NCBI GenBank assembly: GCA_965653495.1
Contig: CBFHAJ010000025.1
Coordinates: 1-30,201, forward strand
DNA length: 30,201 bases
Origin: AG41 sp965653495
GTDB taxonomy: Bacteria > Gemmatimonadota > Gemmatimonadetes > Gemmatimonadales > GWC2-71-9
Reading direction: 5' to 3'
Shown: one piece after another, positions 1-7,585 of the stretch
Layout: each line of letters opens with the position of its first letter
Position numbering within the stretch: the stretch's first letter is position 1
Program-made: the position numbers and the translations under genes
The notes under the pieces: generated by a model
Databases searched by the model: none
Told to the model about the DNA's origin: nothing
What the model saw: the letters and a program-made list of their open reading frames with translations, nothing else

Positions 1-2
1 CC

Positions 3-1094
3 GACCCGCGGGATCAGTGGACCACGCCGCCGTTCGAGCCCACCGTGCGCGACGGAAAACTGTTTGCGCGCGGCGCCGCCGCCGACAAAGGGCAGGTGTT
101 CTGCCTGCTCAAGGCGATCGAAGCGACCGACGGCCGACCGCCGGTGAACTTCCGTTTCCACATCGAAGGCGAAGAAGAACACGGGAGCCGTGTGCTGTTC
201 GAACTGCTGCGCCGCGAGCCGGAGCGCACCAAGGCCGACGCCGTGCTGATCGCCGACATGGCATACGTGGCCCCGAAATGGCCGGCCGTCTACACGACGC
301 TGCGCGGCCTGTGTTACGCTGAGCTGACCGTCCGCACCGCCAAGACCGATCTGCACTCCGGTGAGTTCGGCGGTGCGGCGCCCAACGCCCACGAAGAGCT
401 CGCTCGCCTGCTCGGCCGGCTCAAGACCCCGGACGGCAAGATCCAGATCCCCGGCTTCTATGGCGCGGTGAAGCGCCCCTCCAAGCTGGAGCTCGCGACC
501 TGGAAACGCCTGCCGTTCAAGGAGAGCGAGTTCCTCAAAGCGCGTGTGCAGGCGAAGGCGCTCACCGGCCTCAAGTCCTATTCGGTGCTCGAGCGGCTGT
601 GGGCCCTGCCCACCTTCGAGATTCACGGCATCACCGGCGGCTTCACGGCAGATGGAGCGAAGACGGTCATCCCCGCGGAGGCGACGGCGAAGGTCAGCCT
701 GCGTCTGGTGCCCGACCAGAAGCTCAAGGTGGTGGAGCGCCAACTCACGGCTGCGGTGAAGCGCCTCGCGCCACGCTATGTGCAGGCGAGCGTGCGGTTC
801 CTCCACGGGGCCGATCCCGCCACGGTGAAGGTCACCCACCCCGCGTTCCGGCTGCTCGACCAGGCGTTCAAGGAGGTCGTCGGACGGGGCACCGTGCCGG
901 CCCGCGCCGGCGGTTCGATCCCGGTCGTGCCGGCGCTCGGCCAGGGCGGCGCGGCGGTGATCCTCACCGGCATCGGTCTCCCCGACGACCGGCTCCATGC
1001 CCCGAATGAGAAGCTGGACCTCAGGCAGCTGTGGGACGGGATCCGAGTATTCCGCCGGTTCTACGAGCTGCTGGGGGAGCAGCGCCGGGGCTGA
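3..1094 (+). CDS. M20 family metallodipeptidase, 5' truncated
   Basis: This is the C-terminal part of a carnosinase/CNDP-like M20 metallopeptidase, a cytosolic di-zinc dipeptidase. The reading frame is open to the left edge at base 3, so the start and the first zinc-binding His lie outside the window. Visible motifs are RGAAADKG (about bases 69-92, the bridging Asp at 84), EGEEEHGS (about 165-188, the catalytic Glu and a metal ligand) and DLHSGEFGG (about 348-374), which opens the dimerisation domain. The C-terminal GIGLPDDRLHAPNEKLD segment supplies the last zinc-ligand His. The order and spacing match full-length relatives of about 450-460 residues. It ends in TGA, and a 57-base gap precedes the next gene. 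The family is clear; the exact substrate is not, because many members annotated as dipeptidases are untested. Confidence 0.93.
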   Translation, partial: DPRDQWTTPPFEPTVRDGKLFARGAAADKGQVFCLLKAIEATDGRPPVNFRFHIEGEEEHGSRVLFELLRREPERTKADAVLIADMAYVAPKWPAVYTTLRGLCYAELTVRTAKTDLHSGEFGGAAPNAHEELARLLGRLKTPDGKIQIPGFYGAVKRPSKLELATWKRLPFKESEFLKARVQAKALTGLKSYSVLERLWALPTFEIHGITGGFTADGAKTVIPAEATAKVSLRLVPDQKLKVVERQLTAAVKRLAPRYVQASVRFLHGADPATVKVTHPAFRLLDQAFKEVVGRGTVPARAGGSIPVVPALGQGGAAVILTGIGLPDDRLHAPNEKLDLRQLWDGIRVFRRFYELLGEQRRG

Positions 1095-1151
1095 GCAGGT
1101 GTGATGTAGTGCACGCCGCGGCGGCTCGGACGTCTCACATATTGGTCGGCC

Positions 1152-1727
1152 ATGCACCGCACCCTCTACCTCGCCGGTTTCGGCTATCTCGCGATCTGCG
1201 CCGCCGTGGTGATCCGTCACCGCGCCGGGCACACCCCCGCCGCGGAGCCTGGCCCTTCCCCGGGCGACTTCGGCGGCTCGGGGGGGGGCGCGTGGTTCTC
1301 CGCGATCAAGCCTTACTGCAACGCCGTGGAGGTCGAGCTGGCCCAGCAGCGCCATCCTGCCCCGCCCACGCTCGAGGGGCAGGGGTACAGCGCCGCCTGC
1401 TACGCTCTCGGCGGGAGGATCGATTCGGCGCGCGCGGTGATCGATCGCCTGCCGCCGGACGATCGCTTTCGCGCCGCGGGGATCGTGTTCGACGTAGCGC
1501 ACCCCGTCGCCGACGCGGGCGACAACCGCTCTGCCGGTCCCATCATGGAGCTCGTGGTAGACTACTGGCCCAACCATTATATGGCGCTGTACCACGCGGG
1601 GATGGCCGAGTTCGCGCTCGGCCAGACGGGCCTCGCCCGGGCGCACCTCGAGTCGTTCCTCTCGTATTACCACGCCAACGACGGCTGGACCACGAGCGCG
1701 CAGGACGCCCTCGCGCGGCTGCGCTAA
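1152..1727 (+). CDS. Membrane-anchored hypothetical protein, TPR-like
   Basis: The predicted protein has 191 residues and I do not recognise a named family. An N-terminal hydrophobic stretch (about residues 4-22, YLAGFGYLAICAAVV) followed by Arg/His suggests a signal anchor or a poorly cleaved signal peptide. A Pro/Gly-rich linker follows and includes a run of nine G bases (1280-1288). The rest is helical with TPR-like spacing: one helix pair about residues 75-100 and another about 135-185, where AEFALGQTGLARAHLESFL resembles a TPR unit. The ATG start is followed immediately by the hydrophobic segment, which supports it. The gene lies 17 bases before the kinase start on the same strand, so the two may be co-transcribed. 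A role as an envelope scaffold is only a guess. Confidence 0.7.
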   Translation: MHRTLYLAGFGYLAICAAVVIRHRAGHTPAAEPGPSPGDFGGSGGGAWFSAIKPYCNAVEVELAQQRHPAPPTLEGQGYSAACYALGGRIDSARAVIDRLPPDDRFRAAGIVFDVAHPVADAGDNRSAGPIMELVVDYWPNHYMALYHAGMAEFALGQTGLARAHLESFLSYYHANDGWTTSAQDALARLR

Positions 1728-1744
1728 GTCGGACACCTCCGCCC

Positions 1745-3541
1745 GTGCCACAGCCTACCTCCCTCGCGCCGGGCGTCGTGCTGCCGGGTCGCTACGAGCG
1801 CGCCGAGGAGATCGGGCGCGGCGGGTTCTCCATCGTGTACCGCGCGCGGGACACCCGGGCCGGCGCGGATGTCGCGATCAAGCTGCTGGTCCCTCCGCCC
1901 GCGGCGGCTCAGCTGGCGCGCGAGCGGCTGCGCCGGGAGGTGCAGGCCGTGCGGCAGCTCAGTCACCCGGGCATCGTCCCGATTTACGACGTGGTCGATG
2001 ACGGGGCGTGGAGCTTCGTCGTGATGGAGTACGTCCCGGGGGCGGACCTGGCCGCTCGCGTGCGCCGCCGGGGACCGCTCGACCCCGACGCCGCGGTCCG
2101 GGTGGGCAGCGAGATCGCCGGCGCGCTCGCGGCCGCCCATCGGCACGGTATCGTGCATCGCGACGTCAAGCCGCAGAACATCCTGCTCGCGCCCGACGGC
2201 CGGGCCCGGCTCACCGACTTCGGCTCGGCGCGGCTGGCCGGCCAGGAGACCGTAACGCAGACCGGCACGCTCGTCGGGACGATCGACTACGCACCGCCCG
2301 AGCAGCTCGCCGGCGGTCGCGGCGACGCGCGAGCGGACGAGTACGCCCTGGGCATGACGCTGTACTACGCGCTGATCGGCGAGCTCCCGGCCCGCGGCAA
2401 GTCGCTCACGGCCGGGTCCGGCCTTCATCCCCGGTCGCGCCGACTGGAGATCCCCGAGTGGCTCGACGCCGTCGTGTCGCGCGCCACGATGCCTGACCCG
2501 GCGGACCGCTTTCCTGCGATCGCGCTTCTGGCCGACGCGCTCGAGCGCGGCGCCGCCGCCGCCGACGGGTCGCCGCTGGTCCCGAACGGAAAGGAGCGCT
2601 GCGTGCTGTGCGCGGCACCGGAGCCGTGCGGGATCGGCGTGTGTCCGCGGTGCGCCCGGCGGGCCGGCGACGGCGACGATGTGCTGGTCTTTCTCGAGCG
2701 CACCACGCCGGGTCCGGCGCGCCGGGCCGCGCGCGAGACGCTCGACGACCGGATCGGCGCGGACGCCTCCGCCGCCGCCCGCGACTCCGCGCAGGCGGGC
2801 CAGCGGCCGCTGCTGCGCGTGCCGGCAGAGGCGAGTGCGCGTGTGGTGGAGCTGCTCGACGCTCGCGGGCTTGCGGCGCGGACCGAGCCGCGGGGCGCTG
2901 CGTGGAAGAGCGCCGTGCCGGGTCCGGTCGCAGTGCTGGCGGGGGCGGTGGCTGGTGTCGGCACGGTCGCTGCGTTCGCCGCCGCGACGCCGGTTCTGCT
3001 GGTCACCAGCCCCGCAGTGGCGATCGGGCTCGTGATGGTGGCCGCCGTGTGGCGACGGGCGCCCATCTGGAATCCCGCGATGTCCGGCGGGACCACGTTA
3101 CCCGCGGAAGCCGAGCGCGCGGCGGTCCGCACGCTCGCGGGTCTTCCGGCCGGCAGTGCGCGTGCGCTGTTGATCGACCTGCTGCGCCGGGCGCGGGGGA
3201 TGACGGCCGGGCCGCGCGAACGGGTGGGCGCCCTCGTGATCGCCGCCTGCGGCGCCGCACGTGATCTTGCGGGGCTCGAGCAGCAGCTGGCGGCGTTCGA
3301 CGCGCGGCGCGATCGCCTGGTGGACGCGCCTCCGGCGTGGCTCGACGCGCTCAGTCGCTGCGAGCGCGGCCGCGACGTCCTGAGCCAGCGCCTCCTGGAG
3401 GCGAGCGCAGCCGTGAGTCGCTGGCAGGCAGGAGCAGCCGGGACGGAGACGGACGCGCTCACCGATCTCGCGCGCGATCTGGACGACGAAGGGCGGCGCC
3501 AGGAAGAAGCGGCGCGCGAAGTGGCCGCGTTACTGGCGTAG
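1745..3541 (+). CDS. Ser/Thr protein kinase with zinc-ribbon and membrane tail
   Basis: This 598-residue Hanks-type kinase phosphorylates Ser/Thr on as yet unknown partners. The kinase domain (about residues 17-270) has all the core motifs: the glycine loop IGRGGFSIVY (23-32), the ATP lysine in VAIK (K46), the catalytic HRDVKPQN (138-145, Asp140), DFG (158-160) and an APE variant APPE (183-186). A four-cysteine knuckle follows, CVLC and CPRC (C286, C289, C300, C303). Two hydrophobic segments (about 392-410 and 411-436) may form a hairpin that anchors the protein. The last 150 residues are helical and charged, likely coiled coil, on the same side as the kinase. I chose the GTG at 1745 because the kinase domain begins 15 residues later; the frame is open further upstream but that part has shadow-like composition. 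The stop abuts the convergent stop of the next gene. Confidence 0.9.
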   Translation: MPQPTSLAPGVVLPGRYERAEEIGRGGFSIVYRARDTRAGADVAIKLLVPPPAAAQLARERLRREVQAVRQLSHPGIVPIYDVVDDGAWSFVVMEYVPGADLAARVRRRGPLDPDAAVRVGSEIAGALAAAHRHGIVHRDVKPQNILLAPDGRARLTDFGSARLAGQETVTQTGTLVGTIDYAPPEQLAGGRGDARADEYALGMTLYYALIGELPARGKSLTAGSGLHPRSRRLEIPEWLDAVVSRATMPDPADRFPAIALLADALERGAAAADGSPLVPNGKERCVLCAAPEPCGIGVCPRCARRAGDGDDVLVFLERTTPGPARRAARETLDDRIGADASAAARDSAQAGQRPLLRVPAEASARVVELLDARGLAARTEPRGAAWKSAVPGPVAVLAGAVAGVGTVAAFAAATPVLLVTSPAVAIGLVMVAAVWRRAPIWNPAMSGGTTLPAEAERAAVRTLAGLPAGSARALLIDLLRRARGMTAGPRERVGALVIAACGAARDLAGLEQQLAAFDARRDRLVDAPPAWLDALSRCERGRDVLSQRLLEASAAVSRWQAGAAGTETDALTDLARDLDDEGRRQEEAAREVAALLA

Positions 3542-4195
3542 CTATTGCTTGCTGAGGTTGCGCAGCCGATTGATCTCGTGCTGTGTGATCGCCCTGCCGC
3601 CGTACCGCTCTTCCCGCCACGGATCGCCCCGCATGTGATACCCGTTTTGCTCCCAGAATCCCGGCACGTCCGCGTCGAGCAGCGTGAAGCCGCGCACCCA
3701 CTTGGCGCTCTTCCACAAGTACAGATGTGGCACCAGCAGCCGCGCCGGCCAGCCATGCTCCGGCGCGAGCCACTCGCCGCCCCACTTGAGCGCGATCAGG
3801 TTATCCGGCCGGTCGAGATCGGCGAGCGGCAGGTTGGTGGTGAAGCCCTGCTCCGCGGAGACGAGGCAGTACTTGGCCTCGGGCTTCATGCCCGCGCGCT
3901 CGAGCAGGAGCTGCACGGCTACTCCCTCGAACGCGTTGTCGAGCCGGCTCCAGCGCGTGACGCAGTGGATGTCGCACTGCACGGTCTTGCGCGGCAGCGC
4001 CAGCAGCTCGTCGTAGGTGAGAGAGAAAGGCCGCTCGACGAGCCCTGCGACATCGAAGCTCCAGGCGCGCGTGTCCACGCGCGGCACGTTCCCGTAGTGG
4101 AGCACGGGCCATTTGGTCGTCACCACCTGGCCCGGCGGAACGCGCTCAGGCGGCGCGCCCGCCCGTTGCCGCAGCTGGTCGAGGAACTTCGTCAT
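3542..4195 (-). CDS. Sulfite-oxidase-like molybdopterin oxidoreductase
   Basis: The 217-residue protein has the oxidoreductase molybdopterin-binding fold (COG2041, sulfite oxidase/YedY superfamily). The segment CDIHCVTRWSRLDN carries the conserved Cys that ligates molybdenum, and VERPFSLTYDELLALP is the typical strand-helix before it. The later EHGWPARLLVPHLYLWKSAKW segment matches the second half of the domain. It lacks a signal peptide and the C-terminal Mo-co dimerisation domain of true sulfite oxidases, so it is closer to the short cytosolic proteins of this superfamily, whose substrate is unsettled. ATG at 4195 overlaps the TGA of the upstream penicillin acylase (ATGA), so it is probably the last gene of that operon. 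An in-frame upstream extension to 4291 exists but is read inside the acylase gene and is rejected. Confidence 0.87.
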   Translation of the reverse strand: MTKFLDQLRQRAGAPPERVPPGQVVTTKWPVLHYGNVPRVDTRAWSFDVAGLVERPFSLTYDELLALPRKTVQCDIHCVTRWSRLDNAFEGVAVQLLLERAGMKPEAKYCLVSAEQGFTTNLPLADLDRPDNLIALKWGGEWLAPEHGWPARLLVPHLYLWKSAKWVRGFTLLDADVPGFWEQNGYHMRGDPWREERYGGRAITQHEINRLRNLSKQ

Positions 4196-6501
4196 GGCGC
4201 GGTCCGCGGTGTGAGGGTGAGCAGATGCGCGGTCTCCTGCTCCACTCGCGCGCGGGTATAGACGAGGGGGAAGTAGTGGCCGTCGGCCCACGGCTGGAGC
4301 AGGTTGTCGTAATAGGGACTACCGGGTTGGCCCGATTGCCCGGGCACGCTGGTCGCCAGCGAACGGTCCCAGTCGGCGAAATCGAGGATCTCCCGGTACG
4401 AGGCACCGTATTCCTGGACGTACGCGTCCCCACCAGTCGCGTTGACGGTCGTGGCGTCGCCACCGCGCGGCGTCGCCGGCAGGTCGAACGCTTCGGCGAG
4501 TGGGTGGTGGAACAGCGCGTGGTGCAGGGCACCCCACGTCCAGCGTGAGCGGTCTGCGCCCAGCTTTTCCGACAGCTCGGCGACTGCGTCGTTCAGTGCG
4601 GCGAGCACGAGCGAGTCACGTCCCGCCCCGGCATGGGGCGTGGTCAGCAGACGGACGACGGTGGGCAGGGGCAGGAGCATGACGTCCGCCCCGGCACCGG
4701 CGTGGCTGCGCGTGAGACGACCAGTGACCGCTCGCAGCCACGATTCATACAGCAGCGGTGCCATCCGGTCGCGCGTCATCACATCGTCCCACGACTGCAA
4801 CGTGTCGATCTCCGGCCGATCCTGTCGGCCGGTCCGTCGTGCGGCGGCGACCAGGACCGGCACGAGCCGCGCCGCCGGCAGCGAGAACTCGTCCAACTGG
4901 AGCCGCTCACACTCCGCGACCGTCAGTCGCTCGGTGGCCCGCAGCACAGTGGCGATCCGCTGGGCGCGATAGGGCGGCGCCCATTCGTAGTTGAGCGCAT
5001 GGGGGTACCGGGGGGGCAGGATGTTGTTGTTGGCGGTGACGATCATGCCCTCGGGCGGATCGTACGCCTGCGGCAGGTCGTCCAGGCGCAGGAACCCGCG
5101 CCATTCGTAGCCACCATCGCCCGGCACCGGTAGCAGGCCTGACCACGATCGCACCGGTATCAGACCCGCGGCGATCCAGCCGATGTGGCCCTCCACGTCG
5201 GCGTAGACGAGGTTTTCGGTCGGCAGCTTCCAGCGCGCTGCGGCCGCCCGGAAGCTCTGCCAATCGGTCGCGCGATCGACCGCGAGCTGGGCGAGATAGC
5301 CGGCGGTCCCTGGCTCGGCGCCGACGAACCGCAGCACGAACGCCCGATGCCGGGCAGTGTCTTCCGCCACGATCGGCCCGTGCTCGGTGAACTCGAGTCG
5401 CACCACGCGCGCCGGCTCTCCCTTCACGCCGATGGTATCGACGATGACGTGCAGCGGGTGCCACCCGCCGTGCGCCCGATAACACCGGCCCTGGGTGCCA
5501 GCGCACGGGGCTAGCTGCTCCACGTACACGTCCTGCTGGTCCATTCCCAGGATCGTGAAACCGAAGCCGATGCGGGCATTGTGGCCGGCGGCGACGCCGG
5601 GGAGCGCGGGCTCTCCCGCGCCGATGACGTCCCATCCGGGGCCCACGAGGTGGGTGAGGTAACGGAGCGACGGCACGCCGATCGTGCGGTGGGGATCGTT
5701 GGCGAGCAGCGGCTTGCCACTCGCGGTACGAGTGCCGCTCACTACCCAGTTGTTCGATCCTTCGAGCCGCCGGTATTGGACGTTCTCGTAGGCCTGCGCC
5801 GTGGGGCCCAGGTCGATCCCGTGGAGGTCGAGGCCGGGAGCGGGATCGAGCGGGCGGGCCGGGTCTGGCGGCCACAACGCCACGGCGCGCGCGACCCCGA
5901 TGATGCTGACGAGCCGCGCGCGCGCCGCCTCGTCCAACGCGTTTCCCGTCATCGTGAGCGCCGCCATGCGCTGCAACGGCACATCGGCCGTCCACGGCTG
6001 CGGGGCGATGCCGAGGAGCGCGAACTCGATGGGTGGGCGGCTGCGCACCTGCGCGATGTAGGCGTTCACGCCTTCGACGAACGCTTGCACGATATCGCGC
6101 GTGTCGGGCCCATAGCTCGCCCATTCGAGCGCCGTGTCGCCGCGGAACTTGAGGAGCCGCGCGAAGCGATCGCGCTCTACCGCTGACGAACCGAGGACCT
6201 CCGCGAGCCGGCCCTCGCCGCTACGCCGCCACATCTCCATCTGCCACAGGCGATCCTGCGCCGCGACGTACCCCTGCGCCAGGAACAGGTCGTGTCGCGT
6301 CCTGGCGTAGATGTGCGGGACGCCCCAGCGATCGCGGCGCACCTCGACGGCGCTGTCGAGTCCCGGGACCGACACGGTGCCGTCGATCCGGGCGAGCCTG
6401 GTGCGGGCGGAGTCGAGGAGGCTCGAGCGGCCGGAGGGAGGGAGAGCTTGAGCGGCGAGCGCCGCCGGGAGCAGCAGCCCCAGCAGCGCCGGTGATTTCA
6501 T
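4192..6501 (-). CDS. Penicillin acylase family (Ntn-hydrolase), secreted
   Basis: This is a 769-residue S45 peptidase-family precursor that should be exported and cut into alpha and beta chains. Residues 1-18 form a signal peptide (hydrophobic core ALLGLLLPAALAAQA). The alpha-chain segment DRWGVPHIYA (57-66) is characteristic. The beta chain should begin at Ser249 in EGSNNWVVSG, with the Gly-Ser cleavage bond and the nucleophilic N-terminal Ser encoded at 5755-5757; LANDPH follows as in relatives. Substrates in the family include penicillins, acyl-homoserine lactones and other amides; the sequence alone does not choose between them. The ATG at 6501 overlaps the lipB stop (ATGA), and the stop overlaps the next start in the same way, so translation of the three genes is likely coupled. 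No metabolic link with lipB is obvious. Confidence 0.93.
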   Translation of the reverse strand: MKSPALLGLLLPAALAAQALPPSGRSSLLDSARTRLARIDGTVSVPGLDSAVEVRRDRWGVPHIYARTRHDLFLAQGYVAAQDRLWQMEMWRRSGEGRLAEVLGSSAVERDRFARLLKFRGDTALEWASYGPDTRDIVQAFVEGVNAYIAQVRSRPPIEFALLGIAPQPWTADVPLQRMAALTMTGNALDEAARARLVSIIGVARAVALWPPDPARPLDPAPGLDLHGIDLGPTAQAYENVQYRRLEGSNNWVVSGTRTASGKPLLANDPHRTIGVPSLRYLTHLVGPGWDVIGAGEPALPGVAAGHNARIGFGFTILGMDQQDVYVEQLAPCAGTQGRCYRAHGGWHPLHVIVDTIGVKGEPARVVRLEFTEHGPIVAEDTARHRAFVLRFVGAEPGTAGYLAQLAVDRATDWQSFRAAAARWKLPTENLVYADVEGHIGWIAAGLIPVRSWSGLLPVPGDGGYEWRGFLRLDDLPQAYDPPEGMIVTANNNILPPRYPHALNYEWAPPYRAQRIATVLRATERLTVAECERLQLDEFSLPAARLVPVLVAAARRTGRQDRPEIDTLQSWDDVMTRDRMAPLLYESWLRAVTGRLTRSHAGAGADVMLLPLPTVVRLLTTPHAGAGRDSLVLAALNDAVAELSEKLGADRSRWTWGALHHALFHHPLAEAFDLPATPRGGDATTVNATGGDAYVQEYGASYREILDFADWDRSLATSVPGQSGQPGSPYYDNLLQPWADGHYFPLVYTRARVEQETAHLLTLTPRTAP

Positions 6502-7175
6502 GCCGTCGCGGCGTGAAGCCGGTCGCTGGCCGCCACGCTCATGCCGAACGCGTGCTCGAAGCCGCGGACGACGGCGCCGACCGTCTCTTCCCAGAGCGGT
6601 TCGGCGCCGGTCTCCCGTCCGCGCTCCCGCTCGACGGATGTCATCTCTACACCCGCGATGCCGCACGGGACGATGCGCTCGAACTGCGAGAGGTCGGTCG
6701 TCACGTTCAACGCAAACCCGTGCCACGTGACCCACTGCTTCACGTGCACGCCGATGCTCGCGATCTTCCGCCCGCTCGTCCATACACCCGTGAACCGTGC
6801 GTCGCGCGTCGCAGGAATGCCCAACTCGGCGAGCGCCCCGATCAGGGCCTGCTCCAGGGTGCGCAGATACCAGTGCAGGTCGCGCCGGTGCAGGCTCAAG
6901 TCGAAGATGGGATAGCCGACGAGCTGCCCGGGCCCGTGGAAGGTGACGTCGCCCCCGCGCTCTACCTCGATCACTGCCACGCCATCGGGGCGGAGCACGT
7001 GACCGGCTTTGGCCCTGCGGCCCAGTGTCACCACGGGAGGATGCTCGAGCAGCAGGAGCACGTCGTGCTCCAAGCTCCCGTCGATCCGCGCCCGCGCCAG
7101 GGCGCGCTGCCACTGGAGCGCGTCCTCGTAGGGCACGGTGCCCGCCTGCACGACCTCGAGCACTCGCTCGCTCAC
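6498..7175 (-). CDS. lipB: Lipoyl (octanoyl) transferase LipB
   Basis: LipB moves an octanoyl group from acyl carrier protein to lipoyl domains such as that of PdhC, the step before sulfur insertion by LipA. The 225-residue product has the signature RGGDVTFHGPGQLVGYP (73-89), the catalytic Lys137 in GRKIASIG and the catalytic Cys171 in VPCGI. The length is normal for the family. I place the start at the GTG at 7175, where SERVLEVV begins the homologous region; the frame runs further upstream but that is shadow sequence over the preceding gene. The GTG overlaps the TGA of the upstream membrane-protein gene (GTGA). Lying in the same transcript as lipA and pdhABC, it completes a local lipoylation pathway. 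Confidence 0.96.
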   Translation of the reverse strand: MSERVLEVVQAGTVPYEDALQWQRALARARIDGSLEHDVLLLLEHPPVVTLGRRAKAGHVLRPDGVAVIEVERGGDVTFHGPGQLVGYPIFDLSLHRRDLHWYLRTLEQALIGALAELGIPATRDARFTGVWTSGRKIASIGVHVKQWVTWHGFALNVTTDLSQFERIVPCGIAGVEMTSVERERGRETGAEPLWEETVGAVVRGFEHAFGMSVAASDRLHAATA

Positions 7176-7585
7176 GCGCCGTCGCTCCCGGCAATGGCCC
7201 AGCGGCTCGCCGTCGTACCCACCACGGCGCTGAGCACGGCCCAGGCGATGAGGCCGGGAAACCCCAGAAGGTGGTCCGGCACGACGGCGAGGAAGCCGAT
7301 GAGGAGGGCAGCGACGGCGGCGAGCACGCCGATCACGCCGCTCTGCCACACGTTTTCGAGTGGTTGGCTGCGGCGCCACCCGAACATCGCGGCCACGGCA
7401 ACCCCGGCGGCCACGCCGTAGAGCAGGGGATCACCCGCCGCCGCGCGATAGCGATCGGGGTCGACGCGGCCCTGCAGCAGCTTGACGGCGATCTGGGCGA
7501 GCGTGATGGTGGCGCCGCCCAGCCCGGCGCCGCAGGCGAGCGCGCCCAGGCCGATGGCGAGGGGGTCCTTCCGGACCTCGTTCAC
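7172..7585 (-). CDS. Four-helix membrane protein of unknown function
   Basis: The 137-residue protein is mostly hydrophobic, with about four transmembrane helices (roughly residues 9-36, 52-68, 80-101 and 106-128). The residues between helices 1 and 2 (QGRVDPDRYRAAAGD) are polar. I do not recognise a family. It starts with ATG at 7585, overlapping the lpd stop (7582) by four bases, and its own stop overlaps the lipB start. Its place inside a PDH/lipoate operon might suggest a transport or membrane role related to that pathway, but it could equally be a passenger. No catalytic motif is visible. Confidence 0.75.
   Translation of the reverse strand: MNEVRKDPLAIGLGALACGAGLGGATITLAQIAVKLLQGRVDPDRYRAAAGDPLLYGVAAGVAVAAMFGWRRSQPLENVWQSGVIGVLAAVAALLIGFLAVVPDHLLGFPGLIAWAVLSAVVGTTASRWAIAGSDGA

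Noticed and set aside
1031..1744. N-terminal extension of the Ser/Thr kinase
   Set aside because: The open frame overlaps the dipeptidase end and the whole membrane-protein gene; its Arg/Pro/Ala-rich translation is typical of a shadow and the kinase domain starts after 1745.
2425..3756. 443-codon minus-strand frame opposite the kinase
   Set aside because: Ser/Arg/Ala-rich shadow that also overlaps the end of the molybdoenzyme gene in another frame.
6502..7194. N-terminal extension of penicillin acylase across lipB
   Set aside because: The signal peptide begins at the ATG at 6501; the extension is Arg/Ala shadow sequence over lipB.
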